Assembly: GCF_000003815.2 (NCBI RefSeq)
Contig: NC_049983.1
Coordinates: 11,555,491-11,619,490 of the forward strand
DNA length: 64,000 nt
Reading direction: 5' to 3'
From: Branchiostoma floridae
Lineage: Eukaryota; Chordata; Leptocardii; Amphioxiformes; Branchiostomatidae
The notes beneath the pieces were generated by a model, which had not been told where the DNA came from, did no database searches, and saw nothing but the letters and a program-made list of their open reading frames with translations. This document shows, in pieces, positions 12,001-23,773 of the stretch; the stretch's first letter is position 1; the number at the start of each line of letters is the position of its first letter. The position numbers and the translations under genes were made by a program.

Positions 12001-15000
12001 AAGTCTGATTAACTTTAATCCTTTGGGGAGGCAGACAATATTAAAATGGGATTGGGGAAAGGGATTGCCTGGAAATTGGAACAAGGTGCAGTTTTGTTTG
12101 TCTCAATTACAAGTAACAATGATAAGCTTCATAGCAATTTTTTCCTCTTCATTAACACTCCAAAAGAGAAACATACTAGACACGTTTCCATGCATTTTGA
12201 TAGGAAAAATACGACAATTATTAAAAGGGAAGGTGTAGTGCAAAGTGTTATATTAAAAGATATAAAATGATGGGAAGGTAGGGACCTGGTAGGACCTGTC
12301 CTAGTGTGATTTTGAACAGTCTTACAGTTACACACAATGACACCTGTCAGAAGTGTCTCAAGTTTCCACCTTAATTTTACCACACTTAGGTCAAAAGGCC
12401 ACCTAATTAATAAAGGGGTCTGAAGGTCTTATCGCATCCCCAAGGCTGGCAAATTGGAGGATCCGCAAACGATGACATTCCTGACGAGACGTGGGCCTAA
12501 TCAGGTAGTAAATGAGATCATGACTGCCGCCTTTGTGATTCACACAATGCTAACATTCCAGCCTTTGTCCCAACCCACTCAGGTACCCCATACATCATTA
12601 ACCTAACACTCCACAGCTGGATTCAGCATGTAGGAGTGCTCCAGACTTTGGGGATCTTCTGGCATCTTAATTTTATAAGCACTTCCCCTTTCCTCCCAAC
12701 AGGATGCACAATGTCTGACTTTTCATACACATTACAGAAGGTCCATATTCATTCTGGTCTCTAGAACAAGTGCTGAATTGTCAGCCCAACAAGGCACCCT
12801 TTATTTGCCCACCAACATTGCAAAGGGACCTACTTGTTCTTTATCCAAGCATCCTGTTGCGTATCTCAAGTCTGAATCCTGTAATGTTTCCTTGTAAATT
12901 ATACATGAGGATACAAACAGCTTTGTAGTTGCATCATCTGTGTGTCAATCCATTTTGTCAACATGACAGGTTGTTAGGATCCAAAAACAGCAAAGTATTT
13001 CACCTTCACTGAATACAGTACTGGAATAGAACACCAATTTATCATATCACCCATAACTGTCTCACATCAATATATTATATAGGCTTTCCTCTTCATCTTT
13101 TGACAGGTCTAGACTAAATTGCAGAAGTGTCTGTTGGGCCTAGTCTCAAAATGCTCCATTTTGGCATCCCCTCAATGTCTATTCAATATTCCACCCTTGC
13201 TGCTCCTTTCAAGTTTTACAGACAGGAATATGATTCTTAATTCATATTTACATCACAAGATCTTTGCCTGCATCAATTATTTAGATACAACCCTGCAGTG
13301 TTATATCTACCCTGGTAGTAGTAATAGTCCCTTTTCACCAAACAGAAAACATTACATTTAGTAATACTGCTTACAGTTACATGATATACAGTACCTTTCA
13401 AAGTTTCAGGATAATTATTGTCTTCCGCTGCTCCAAAAAAAGAAGTCAAACCCAACCTGTGTAGAAATAGTAAACTCTAGTACTCGAGTAAACTCTTTTT
13501 ACAATGTTTATCACTGTCCTGTTCATTGTGACAAGTATGTTCCCTATGTTTCTACCATGAACTTGCAATTAGCCTCCGGGCATGAACTTGCAAATCAACA
13601 TCTTCTTCAATGTCCCCATACAATGTACATAACCAACATGGCTACTGTGTAACCAGGAGTTACTCTGACAGAAGGAGAGGAATACAAGGGTGGTAACATT
13701 AAACAGCAAATTGCATCTCCCATGCCTAACATCTGCTGTCTCCAGCAATAAAACCGTCTATCTGGAATACATCAGACTGTAAGCAGGACAATGAGAATGC
13801 TCAGCAGATACAGCTCCTGATAACCCAGCATACCACACATGCCTCCCATGACCCATCTAAGTGGCCAGGTCTGTTTGTCACACAGGTGTTGGGTCCATAG
13901 TCTTCCCATCAAGTGTTACTACAGACACTCAGGTATGCCAAATGTACCTTTAGGGTCGCTAGTCATGCAAGTGGCAGGTGTGAGAGCGGCCAAGTGGCCC
14001 TCCACGGGTCAGAAAAATAATCGTTACCAGGACAAAGCAGGCATAACTGCAGGCATCTGAGATACACACTAATCAATAGTTATTTTAGGATCAGGACGAT
14101 TCAGCTCTTTACCGACTTGGCCCAGTCAACTCAAACCAACATCCTACTGATTCCTAGTCAACTCAGCCAAGGTTAGGGTTGGGATAAGGATGTTGGGCCA
14201 AGTTGACCGAGGTGTTGGGCCCAGTTGGTCTGATTATCCATCATTCCATGGGCCGAATTAGTAAAGGGCCCAAAAGTCCGCCATATATCACTTTTACACC
14301 AAGCAAAAGAACATTCTTTCAACCTTGGGTTAGTCATATTGGACCGAGCTCAGAGCAATCGAGGACTGTAATCAACTGAAAAGTGCATACACGTATTCAT
14401 GCCCACCCTTTAATTAGTGAAGGGCAAAGTCAAGTACAATCATTGTTGTTGAGTGCAGTCATTCATTCATTCCCCACAGCTTAACATCACAAAATTTCCA
14501 CTGGGTGAGTGTGTGCACTTGATTATTAAGTAAGTTGATAAGTTGAGCAAACGACCTCCAGGGAGCTCTTCACACTTGTCGTTTATAAAGTCTCTGGATA
14601 TGACAAGGCAAGGTCAAAAAGGTGTCTACTAATCCTGCCAGCACTTAACTATTAACCCACACATGTTAATCCCCCGTTGCTAAAAGCATAAAGACAGGTC
14701 CATTTTTCTTCACAAAGTAGACACTAACATTCCTTTGGCATTATGCACGGAGTTAGTCAACATCGACAGATTTCATTTTTTAACCTTAAAATGTGTATTT
14801 TGTCCTGACTCTACTGAACTACACCTAGCTGGAACTACAAAGGAAATATAGTCTGGTCTGCCATCTCAATGTACATTGCCACTTTTCAGTCAGTACAAAT
14901 TAAAAGAGTCTATCTTTGGTCAAGCCTAACAAATACAACAGCTTTGTATTCAGCCAGAAGTTATTCATTCACTGGCAGGGTGCCCTGTTGGCAATGGCTG

Positions 15001-18000
15001 TGGCGCTACAGTGGTAACATTAGCAGACTAGACAAATACCAGGGTACACTCAACCCATTCTTATGGTCCATTTGAACAAAAACTTGGCATTCCTATGGCT
15101 AGCTTCAGTTACCTCGCTGAGCAAACAGGGAATTCTTCCTCGGGTTTCAGCGCCATTGACATGTCCTCAAAACAAATACCCCCCACTTGTTTGTGTACGG
15201 AAGCAAACCAAGGTGACAAGGTCGCAGAGGCGAGGGGACTGCGTGCCGAACTTGGGGGTTGTTTTTGTCGTGTGCGACCCCCGGGTGCCGTGCCACACAG
15301 GCGACATTGTGCCCAGATGTCGGGACAATAGGAGGCAGAATAGAGGGAAAACATGTCTGGGCAGGACAATAGCCTCAGGTAGGAGGGCTGGGCAACTAAT
15401 GGGATGTAAAAGAGACAAGGTATGTTCAGGGGTCATTGGCCAAATAATGGCAGACGTCTCCTTCCCTCAAAGGTATAAAAATCATATCATCAACATTTAT
15501 GACTTGTGTGGTTGGTGGGCATATCATGCAATGTATAAACAGTATTGAAAAGCTGATGTAGCCACGATAGCTTTAGCTGCTCCCGAACTTCACTCACCTG
15601 AGCTAGGTACAAATGTATATTGTAGTACATACTTCAAGAAAGTAAGACACTGAAAAAGACACTGAAAGTCAGCTGACAACCTTGTTAAGATATCCAAATA
15701 TGGATGCTGAAGCTGAAGTCATAAACAAGAGTTGCAAAGAAAAACTTTCACTCACTACAAGAGATCACAGGAAAAACAAGTCAGGTTATGGTGACCCAGG
15801 TGTTGTTGTCTCCACACCTTAAGTTACCCTAGGGCATGAAGGCCAGCAAGTTGTGAGACACTGCAGGTGCTGTCACTTGACAATAAACAACTGAATGGCC
15901 TCTTCTCCTAAAGGTGAATGTCACTTTGTACACAAACTATCCTGGTCTGTCTAACATTCTAAATATACCATGAGCATTTGAAGCCTCAGCTGCAGGAAAA
16001 TGGTCTGAAATGGTATCTATTGTAAACAGGTTGTTGAAGAGGAAAGAAAAAAGAGTTTTAAACATTCCTCAAAGATATTGATAGATAACTTTGATACCAA
16101 CGTTAACAGCAGTAGGTATGCATGCATTTAGGTCAGGCTTTGGGCCCTAACACCTAATTTGCTTCAACCATAATAAATCTAAACTAAGCCTCACTAAGTG
16201 ATGGTAAATGTGGCCATCAATATTGCTGACAGCTGAAATTGGTCAGATGATTAGTATTCAGGACCATGAAGTGACCTACATACAGCACTGATTGCTGGCA
16301 GTTATGCTACTCACATACCTGTGACTAAGATTTTATCTTTCCAGTGTAGAAATGTGATGTTACACATGTATTTACATTGACGAGATAACAACAGCTTTCA
16401 GGGTCAACCCTCTTGGATCTCCTTGGATTTGATTGGTATCAAACAGATTCACAGAACTGACCATCTTCCAATCCCCTTCCTCTGTTCCATACCTTGACTT
16501 ACAAATTTAATTTCACCACAGCTTGACTTTAACAAATGTGGTCTAATCTATGACAAATGCAACTGATACTTAAGCATATTACTAATAAAACACAACACAT
16601 ATAAGCCATCAACAAAACTGAATTGATGACACTTATTAGAGACTGTTGATCCTATTAGGAAGCCAATACAGAAATGATGGTTATTTATTTTACAGGGATA
16701 ATAAAAGATCTCCCTTGTTGTCTATTCATTGACTGTACTGCCAATTACATGGTAGGGGAACTGTTGTCACATGACTGTTATTGACCCAAATATTCAGCAT
16801 ATTTGCTGAGAATGGCCACAATAACAGCGAAGCAGGCACCAAAGAAACATTATGGCTATCCCTATCCCTTTTCATACCAGTGCATTGTAAAAACCTTTGA
16901 TGAGAATGACGCAGACAGGCCTGTTCCCACCACTGAGAAAAGGGTTCCACCTGCGTCACATGAAAGGTATATGTCCTACCTACAATGGATGAGGAGGGGA
17001 GGGCTGGGTGACATAACAGTCACAGTTGTACACATAACTAAAGAGTGCCCTAGTTCCCACGCAAAGGGATTCCTGTCGCAATGTCTCTTTGTTGGAAGTC
17101 CATCTATGTAAACACAAAACAAGGTGCCTCATACTTTATGATATGACCCACCTTGTCACTTTTTTCCCCAACAAAATTCTTAGTAATAATATATATAATA
17201 AAGCATTGGCAAGAACCAAAAAACACAGACTAAACTCTCTTTCTATATATAACCTGTATATACACAAATGTTACCACGTTAAGACATGAAATAGAGTCCA
17301 ACTAAAAGGGGCTGACACTGAAGGAATATTTTTACCTTTGGCCCTAGTCCAGCATAGCAAGATGTAAACAGAAGACTACAAATCAATATCAGTACATGTA
17401 TGTCTGTGGGTAGCAACTTGGCAATGTTGGGTCTACTTCTTGATATCAACAAGCCTGCACTTTGTCCTGAACCTTGGACCACTGATGTCTGCTTTAGTGG
17501 ACATCAGCAGCACCCCACCCCCCCAACTCCTGCCCTTTGTCCATGGCACCTCAGCAGCTGTGAGATGTTGTCAGCACCCCCTCCACTGTTGAAAACAACC
17601 TTGTGTGCATGGACAGATGCCAAGCCAGTGGAGTGGCCCACCCCTGACCCCATCCATGGCACATAAACGGGAACAAGCTGCCTCAACACTTAACAAATCC
17701 ATCACAAAGTGAAGGGGGGAAATGGAAACGCCCTTACAGGCCTGCAGACCTCTTTTGCTGATTATAGAGTCTGTGAAGGTGAATTACACACCACACACTA
17801 AAATTGAACTGTTATCTACATTGTTTTAATAACAGATGGCTAAATGTTTCATCAAAAATCTTTTTCCCACAAGTTAACTGTTGTGTTTCAACAGCTTCTA
17901 TACCTGTTCCAGACACTTGCAGATGACTCCTTGACCATGGCACATATTAAAAAGCTGTCGCTTTAAACACAGTAAAACAAAAAAACATTCGTACTAACCT

Positions 18001-21000
18001 TCCAATATCTCCACAATATGCGGATGCTTGAGCGACATCATGATCTCTATCTCTCTCCGGATCCGTGCCATGTCCTGGCTGTCTCGGACCTTGTCTTTGC
18101 GGATGGTCTTGATGGCAACCTGAAGCGGACATAACATAAACACGACTTCATCAACAAATCAACAAAACATAGACTCTTACCTATAGATAAACACAAGTTA
18201 TCAAAGAGATGTAGTATGCATTATAGGTAAGTTGTTGCCCCAAAACATATTACAAGTGTCTTAAATGTTACCTACTCCTGTACCAAGTTCGCTTATGATG
18301 AAAGTAGACATCAAGAGCATCTTCAACATCATATGAATATATATGAATATACAGGTACATGTAAGTGATACATTTGTTTCAACACTGTGTCTGAAAGCTG
18401 TCAAATCCAATTAGATGCGATAGAAAGCAACTAAAAGCTTCTCTTCCCTTAGGCCCCCCACTGTGAAGTTGTCCGCCAAACCCATGAAACATTTTTGACA
18501 TATCTTTCAATTTTCTGGAAGAACAGGCCAACTAGTCAACTTCCCCCAGATCAAGTTGCAGCCAGCAGTTTCAGACTACATCCGGTAAAGCCTCCTCTTA
18601 TCTGGCTGTTCTTGAACTTGGCCTGGGCAGACTAAACAACTTGGTGGGGAGAAACCTGATCAAGAAGAAAGCCTCAAAATGTTTGCAGCTTGAGCTGGAA
18701 TGTTTCAGCTCGGAAGTTAACCCCTCATCATCTCCCTACCAAAATGTTATAACTCGTTTTTTCTTTCATTTTTCATGCGAATATAAAATGCATTTCCTCC
18801 AATCTTCTTCCTTCCAAAGACTAACAACAAAGCATCCTTTCAGGAAAGGAAGAAGTCGGCCATCTGCCCAGAAATCAGAGATAGGGCAACCCTGCATTCC
18901 TTCCTTTCCGGAGAAATGTATCATGTTTCCAACGCTTGGTGTGCACAGTACATTTCTGCCTTTTCCTTAGTAACAAGTTCAAGGACTAAAACATCTTAGT
19001 TTGGTGCCAAATTGCCTTGTTGTATACAAAACAGATGCAAGCGTGTGGAACTCAGCTGGTCCATATCCTCAAACAGGAAGAGTTTTTTTTCTGCAAAGGG
19101 CCAATTAAAAACAGCCTCATGTGGTAGCAACTTCCAACTACCTTTACAGTAAAGTTTACTTCACCTGAGACACTACTACCTGTATCATTTGCATCAGCAG
19201 AATGCAATCTTTTCATGAGGACATCCTAAACAGCTATTTTTGGGGGTTATTATTCAGTTGATATTGTTTAATCCTGTCCATCAATGACTACAGTATGACC
19301 AGACATGCCCCCACCCTGTCACCACTTGTGATTCCGAGCCATCTCGCCAAAGACGTCACAACTTGTAGGCTACAGACTTTAGCAAACACTGTCTTGTCCA
19401 TGTGAGACAACAACACAAAATTCCTAGTTGGCATCTTCTTGTCTTCAGGAAGGGGGTGGGTGGAAACAAGTGACCTTGTCCATTTAGCATGAAGCGTTCA
19501 AATATGCCCATGACCAAGGTGACAATGAATGATATATGACAGTTGGGATGAACTATTTGATTCCCTTAAAGAAACTACAATAAAGTCAAAATTCTTCCTT
19601 GAAAGAATCTGTAGAACAAGAGGGAATATCATTAGTCTAAACTTGAAGCATTTCATTTCCATTTAAAAAATGTTTGGGCAGTTGCATGGTTGAGCAAAAT
19701 GATAAAACAAATTCACAGAAAAGAAGGAGGCTTCAACCCACTAAAACACAAGTGGTTCGCCCCATGAGTTCATCAGTTGTCACCTTATTTATGAACCCCC
19801 CAAGGCTAGTTGTTTCCAGATGGAAGAATCCTTCAGTGTAATGGTATGCCAAAAACATGGACTTCTTATTACAGAGGGAGGAGGGGGGGTATGGTCATGG
19901 GCAGGCGTTGGCAGATCTGCAAAGTGCATTTGGGGCTACAGTAGCCCTGTGCTTGGTCAGATAACATTTGCTCATGTCCCCACAATAGCAAATGTGAATG
20001 TAGTGTTTTGCATGATGTACATCCAAACAGCTTTAAATGCATCAGCAAACTACAGCATTGTTAGTTGGACAACAGTGTATCTTCACTTTGAGTGACATGC
20101 GTCATTCCAAATTCCAGCTTTCCCAGAAGGGGATGATGCATGCATCGGTGACTGAGGGCATGTGCCTTTCCGCTACGAGTGTGGCTATGACCATATATAG
20201 AGGTTAAACCACCTGATCGTTTGCGCTGACCACTCGACCATATCAGAAGACAAGAAACGCAAACTTGTCGCAGCGACATTTACAATATTTGTGTGACAGT
20301 GTCTTCCTGTAGCTAGGTAGCAGTCTGGTGGCAAGTGCGCAGAGTCCAGGTACACAGTACAGAGGTACAGGCTGGGCAAACAATCCTAACACATGCGGAA
20401 TGTGCGGAATGCTGTCTGAGAAAACAAGGGTCACACTTCTTCTCTAACAGGGCATAATGCAATAACGGCCTGTGATCCGAGTCCAAACTACTACACAAAG
20501 GGATTTACAGCGACAGCAAACTGGCAGCAAATAGACTCACGTCAACATAAGTCACACAAGCTTAAAACATCACAATGTTTTCCTGGACTCTATTTACGAA
20601 TTATTAGCTGTAGCCATGGTAGTTGTTTCTCATACGTCATGCAGCCTTTTTGAAAAAAGTGAAATGAGAAATATCCGTGGATTAAGATTTCAATCTGGTA
20701 GGTCTGGAGGCTTATCACATTATCATGCATGCATTCTTCACTGGCTTTCGGCATTCACTAACCCAATCCTTAGAGGGCTCAACCTTTCCAAAACACTTTT
20801 AGCAAGGATTGTATTTGAAATGCGGTTTTAGGAAATCATTTTTTTCACCATCCATGTTTATTGGTAAGCTAAAAACGTTGCCAGGAATAGCAACAATGAG
20901 CCAGGATGCGTGACTCCTATGTTTGTAGAACACAATGGATATATTTGGTTCCAACACATAAAAACAACTTTCGTTCTACACTACAGTAATTTAAGAAAAC

Positions 21001-22110
21001 TGATAAATGCTTACAAAGAAAACTAGTTAGATCTGAAGTTCCTCTGGATAAACATGCCTCAGTTGGGAAGGGTAGTATTAACACTACAGAAACTTTCCCC
21101 CTTCATGAGGAAGTTCCACTCTCAAATCCTGTTTACCGAGACCAGGTGAGTTGACTCATCGAGACAAGGACCATTGTATACACACACGGTGTATGGCTAC
21201 CTGTCTTATCATAAACTTTCAGTTCCAGTGTTTCTATTCCCCAATTTGCTTTGATTAAGAGGGCAATTAATAATCATCCTCTTGGTTGAATAATGTATTT
21301 TCTATGATTAACTGAATATTTCATTCCAAAATCGGAAAAATGCACTCCATCACAAATCATTTGATTTTTACACTTGACGGCATCTTGTGGGTTGTGTCGC
21401 CCACTGGTTTCTAAAAATATTTCAACCAGTTGCTACAGTAGAACCCAAAAACATTCTCTGACTCAGGTGACAGTACTTCGGAGAAAGATTGGCATAATTG
21501 CACCAATTTGTCTTTGTATAGAGTGTTTCGCACCTTGTTGTTGCGTTTATTGTGACCCTCCCTGTAACACCTGAGTACACAAATCTTACCTACTTATACA
21601 CAATCAGCGGGCCATAAACTGTGGGTTCGTTACTGGAGTATTTAGGACCCGTATATGATGGGTGGTCATGCTTCAATTTGGTGGTCGATAAGCCCAGGCG
21701 TCCCACAGGGATACTGGAATGTAAGCTTTTCATTCTGGCATCGAGAGGACAAATACAGCCACCACTCCGTGTTACCTTTCTACATGTTGCAAACTAGCTC
21801 AACGACTACAGTTGCCATTTTTCTTGATTTTACAATGAAAATACCACGAACAAGAGATGATTTCTAAGTACAGAGAGATACGTGCCTTTTGTAGAGAAAT
21901 TACAAAAGGTTGAGATAATATTTGTGTCCTTTGTATTCCCCCTGGACACAGTGGCAACCCCAACGGCCGACCACCCACCTTCTTCCCCTTCTTCTTCTCC
22001 TCGGCCAGCTTGACCTTCCCGTACGTTCCCTGTCCCAGGTTCTGTAACACCGAGAACCTCTGCTTCAGGTTGTGCCGGTGTCCGGTACTCGCGGAAGTCA
22101 CCGTATCCAT
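6081..22110 (-). CDS. NUAK: NUAK family serine/threonine kinase (AMPK-related), complete, 7 exons
   Basis: Coding exons from 5' to 3' on the minus strand are 22110-21979, 18119-17999, 10143-9992, 9786-9721, 9417-9298, 7538-7406 and 7057-6081. All have GT/AG borders and compatible phases, and they sum to 1701 nt (566 aa). The kinase domain spans residues about 18-270: P-loop GQGTYG 26-31, VAIK lysine 48, HRD 140-142, DFG 160-162, and T-loop [14 protein letters not shown], whose Thr175 is the expected LKB1 target. DAAGLIRW and RRATIDDI near the C-lobe match NUAK closely. The 325-residue last exon encodes a basic, Ser/Pro-rich tail with two GILK motifs (358-361 and 431-434), known in NUAK1/2 as protein phosphatase 1-beta docking sites, and an [11 protein letters not shown] segment that I recall as NUAK-conserved. 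NUAK kinases phosphorylate MYPT1 and control adhesion and contractility. The protein is somewhat shorter than human NUAK1/2 (about 630-660 aa). Vertebrate NUAK1 versus NUAK2 cannot be assigned; it is probably the pre-duplication orthologue. Confidence 0.95.
7539..9297 (-). other. NUAK intron 5
   Basis: This intron lies between the exons encoding the activation segment and the VDCWSLGV segment. It carries a 162-codon plus-strand open frame (8183-8671) with no family resemblance, and a short inverted-repeat element near its upstream end (9096-9203). Confidence 0.7.
9096..9203. mobile_element. Small MITE-like inverted repeat, about 108 bp
   Basis: The left end reads CCTAAGCCTGAGTACCATCC and the right end, read on the other strand, CCTAGCCTGGATACCATCC, forming a hairpin-capable pair around an interior of about 60 bp. 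A second, one-armed copy lies at 48636-48674, so this is an interspersed family. It has no coding capacity and sits inside NUAK intron 5. Confidence 0.6.
10144..17998 (-). other. NUAK intron 2 (about 7.9 kb)
   Basis: No additional exon is needed here: the phase-1 codon split between 17999 and 10143 joins cleanly to give ILEVFENKEK. The intron is AT-rich except for a GC-richer block at about 15180-15440, and contains a weak inverted-repeat region near 14120-14280. Nothing else was recognised. Confidence 0.6.
14120..14280. repeat. Imperfect inverted/direct repeat cluster
   Basis: CCAACATCCT at 14138-14147 pairs with AGGATGTTGG at 14187-14196. Around them, variants of TTGGCCCAG and TTGGGCCCAG recur in both orientations. 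It could be a decayed foldback element. No target duplication was seen. Confidence 0.35.
18120..21978 (-). other. NUAK intron 1 (about 3.9 kb)
   Basis: This intron separates the exon with the start codon and P-loop from the exon with the catalytic lysine. It is the usual place for intronic enhancers, and it contains a perfect tandem 9-mer with two GGAATG cores at 20394-20411. No coding sequence was recognised. Confidence 0.6.
20394..20411. promoter_or_regulatory. Tandem TEAD-like (MCAT) motifs
   Basis: TGCGGAATG occurs twice back to back, giving two GGAATG cores in the same orientation with 3 bp between them. GGAATG/CATTCC is the TEAD core and direct repeats favour paired TEAD binding. Vertebrate NUAK2 is a reported YAP-TEAD target, so the position in NUAK intron 1 is suggestive. 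Function is an inference from motif and location only. Confidence 0.35.
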
Positions 22111-22500
22111 GGCTGTCCCAGAAAAATATGTAGATTGTGCACCAAAACCTTGACAGTCGCCACACACCGCCGTCTGACTACGAAACAACAGAATTTCTCT
22201 CGTGGTTAAAATCGATAGCGGCGTGCCCCAAATTGCGACATGGTCTCCCTGGCTCTCTGGGCGCTGTACTACCTCTCCGATAACGTCAGTCCAGATTTTA
22301 ACGGTATCCTGTGTTGAAGGAAGCTTCCCAGTCGGCCCAAAACACAGTGAATCACGGCGGTTGCCTTGCCTGTCCGCCCTGCCCAGTGTCTCTGTCCCGT
22401 CTGCTCGTGTTGTCCCGGCCCGGCGCTATTTCAGGCACGGGTAACGTCACTGTCCGACCGGAAAGGGGAGGGGCAAACATTCCAACTGCGGGGCGACAAA
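22111..22500 (-). promoter_or_regulatory. NUAK 5' UTR and GC-rich promoter region
   Basis: The sequence immediately upstream of the NUAK start codon is clearly richer in G, C and CpG than its surroundings (for example CCCGGCCCGGCGC near 22420), fitting a CpG-type promoter. No TATA box is obvious. The start codon at 22110 was chosen because the peptide then runs straight into the P-loop strand. An upstream in-frame ATG (22188) would add 26 residues with no family resemblance. Confidence 0.45.
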
Positions 22501-22685
22501 ACACAAACCCCATTAAAACATTCAATGATCATAAATCCATTCATATATTACAAAAAGTCGGTACTGCTTAACTTACTTGATATAAATTATTTTATTCTAA
22601 AATATATAAACCTATTGTATTTCTTCTTATAGATACTGAATTTGATTCATAAACTATTTGTATTCTGCTGCCTTATACTTTTCTT

Positions 22686-22719
22686 CCAAATATGGAAGTG
22701 TCTTTTCTTCCAAATATGG
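22686..22719. promoter_or_regulatory. Pair of consensus CArG boxes (SRF sites)
   Basis: CCAAATATGG at 22686-22695 and again at 22710-22719 both fit the SRF consensus CC(A/T)6GG exactly. They sit in a directly repeated TCTTCCAAATATGGAAG block with a 24-bp period. They lie about 0.58 kb upstream of the NUAK start codon and 1.05 kb upstream of the STPGR gene start, in the divergent intergenic region. Confidence 0.5.
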
Positions 22720-23773
22720 AAGAGTCCGAAAGAAAGCACGTGACGCGCACACACAGGTAGGGGCCATTGGTTAGTACAAGGAGGTTATTCAAAAATCCAT
22801 TTCGATTGGCAAATTCCCAGAAGATAGACATATTTCGTACTCTCCATGGCTTTTGCACGAAAATTCAATTCAGGTTGATCGACAATCCTCACTCAGGTGT
22901 ACAGTCTGGCTTGCGGTTTGAAAGTGGTTGTTAGGTGACGCAACTCAGGATGTGAAAGGATGAGGTCATTCAATTTGCGGTTTCCTCAGTATCCGATGTC
23001 GGAGGTTTTATCTAGTTACTGCAGTATCGTCACAGAAAAGCTATTATGTCACATGAAAGGAGCTTTCTTAGCACGCAAATTTATTCTCAAAGGAACGTTA
23101 ACGTTAGTTAAATTCGATACCATACCAAGGCAGGTGCACATAAAAGGCAATAAGATATCATAAAGAGCATGAACGGTGTATCTAACACGTTCATTTGAAT
23201 TCGAATGAATGACAAAACTGAGCAGTACAAAAAAAACACTTGGATTCTTCAGTCCCAAAAATTGGTCGGTAGATCTTTGCAAAAAGAAACTTGCCTTTCT
23301 GTGCAAGTCGATCGTCGACCGTGGGGTGTTCGACAGTGGGGAAAACACCAATGTTTCATATGGTAAAGAGATCGTCGTTGAAAGGAAAACGAAAACTACG
23401 AAAAGCTTCAATTGGTCATCTCATGATTTAAAACGACAGGGCGGTGCGCCAAGTATGTCACTGGAATCATGCTGTGGCAAAAGAGTTACAGATCCCTTAG
23501 GGCAAAGACAGATTTCGGACCACAAGAGTCAATGACCCTTGTTGGCCTAGTTCATTATACAATGTATATGATACATTGTCTGTATTTTCTAAACTTATCT
23601 TCCAGGGGGTATTATCACGGGTATAGTAACTTAGTGGTTTATGATTTATGATTTGACGAATACAGACGTAAGCATTTGATTTCTGCGCAGTACTAGTGTT
23701 TTACGCGCGATCCTGACGTCTATCTATAGTAGCTGACTGCACACAGAAGGCTAAGCCCATCGAAAATCGAAGG
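22720..23773. other. Divergent intergenic region between NUAK and the STPGR gene
   Basis: No coding exon is supported. Overlapping open frames of about 110-120 codons on both strands (23049-23535) resemble no family. The promoter of the plus-strand STPGR gene must lie in the right part of this stretch. Confidence 0.5.
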
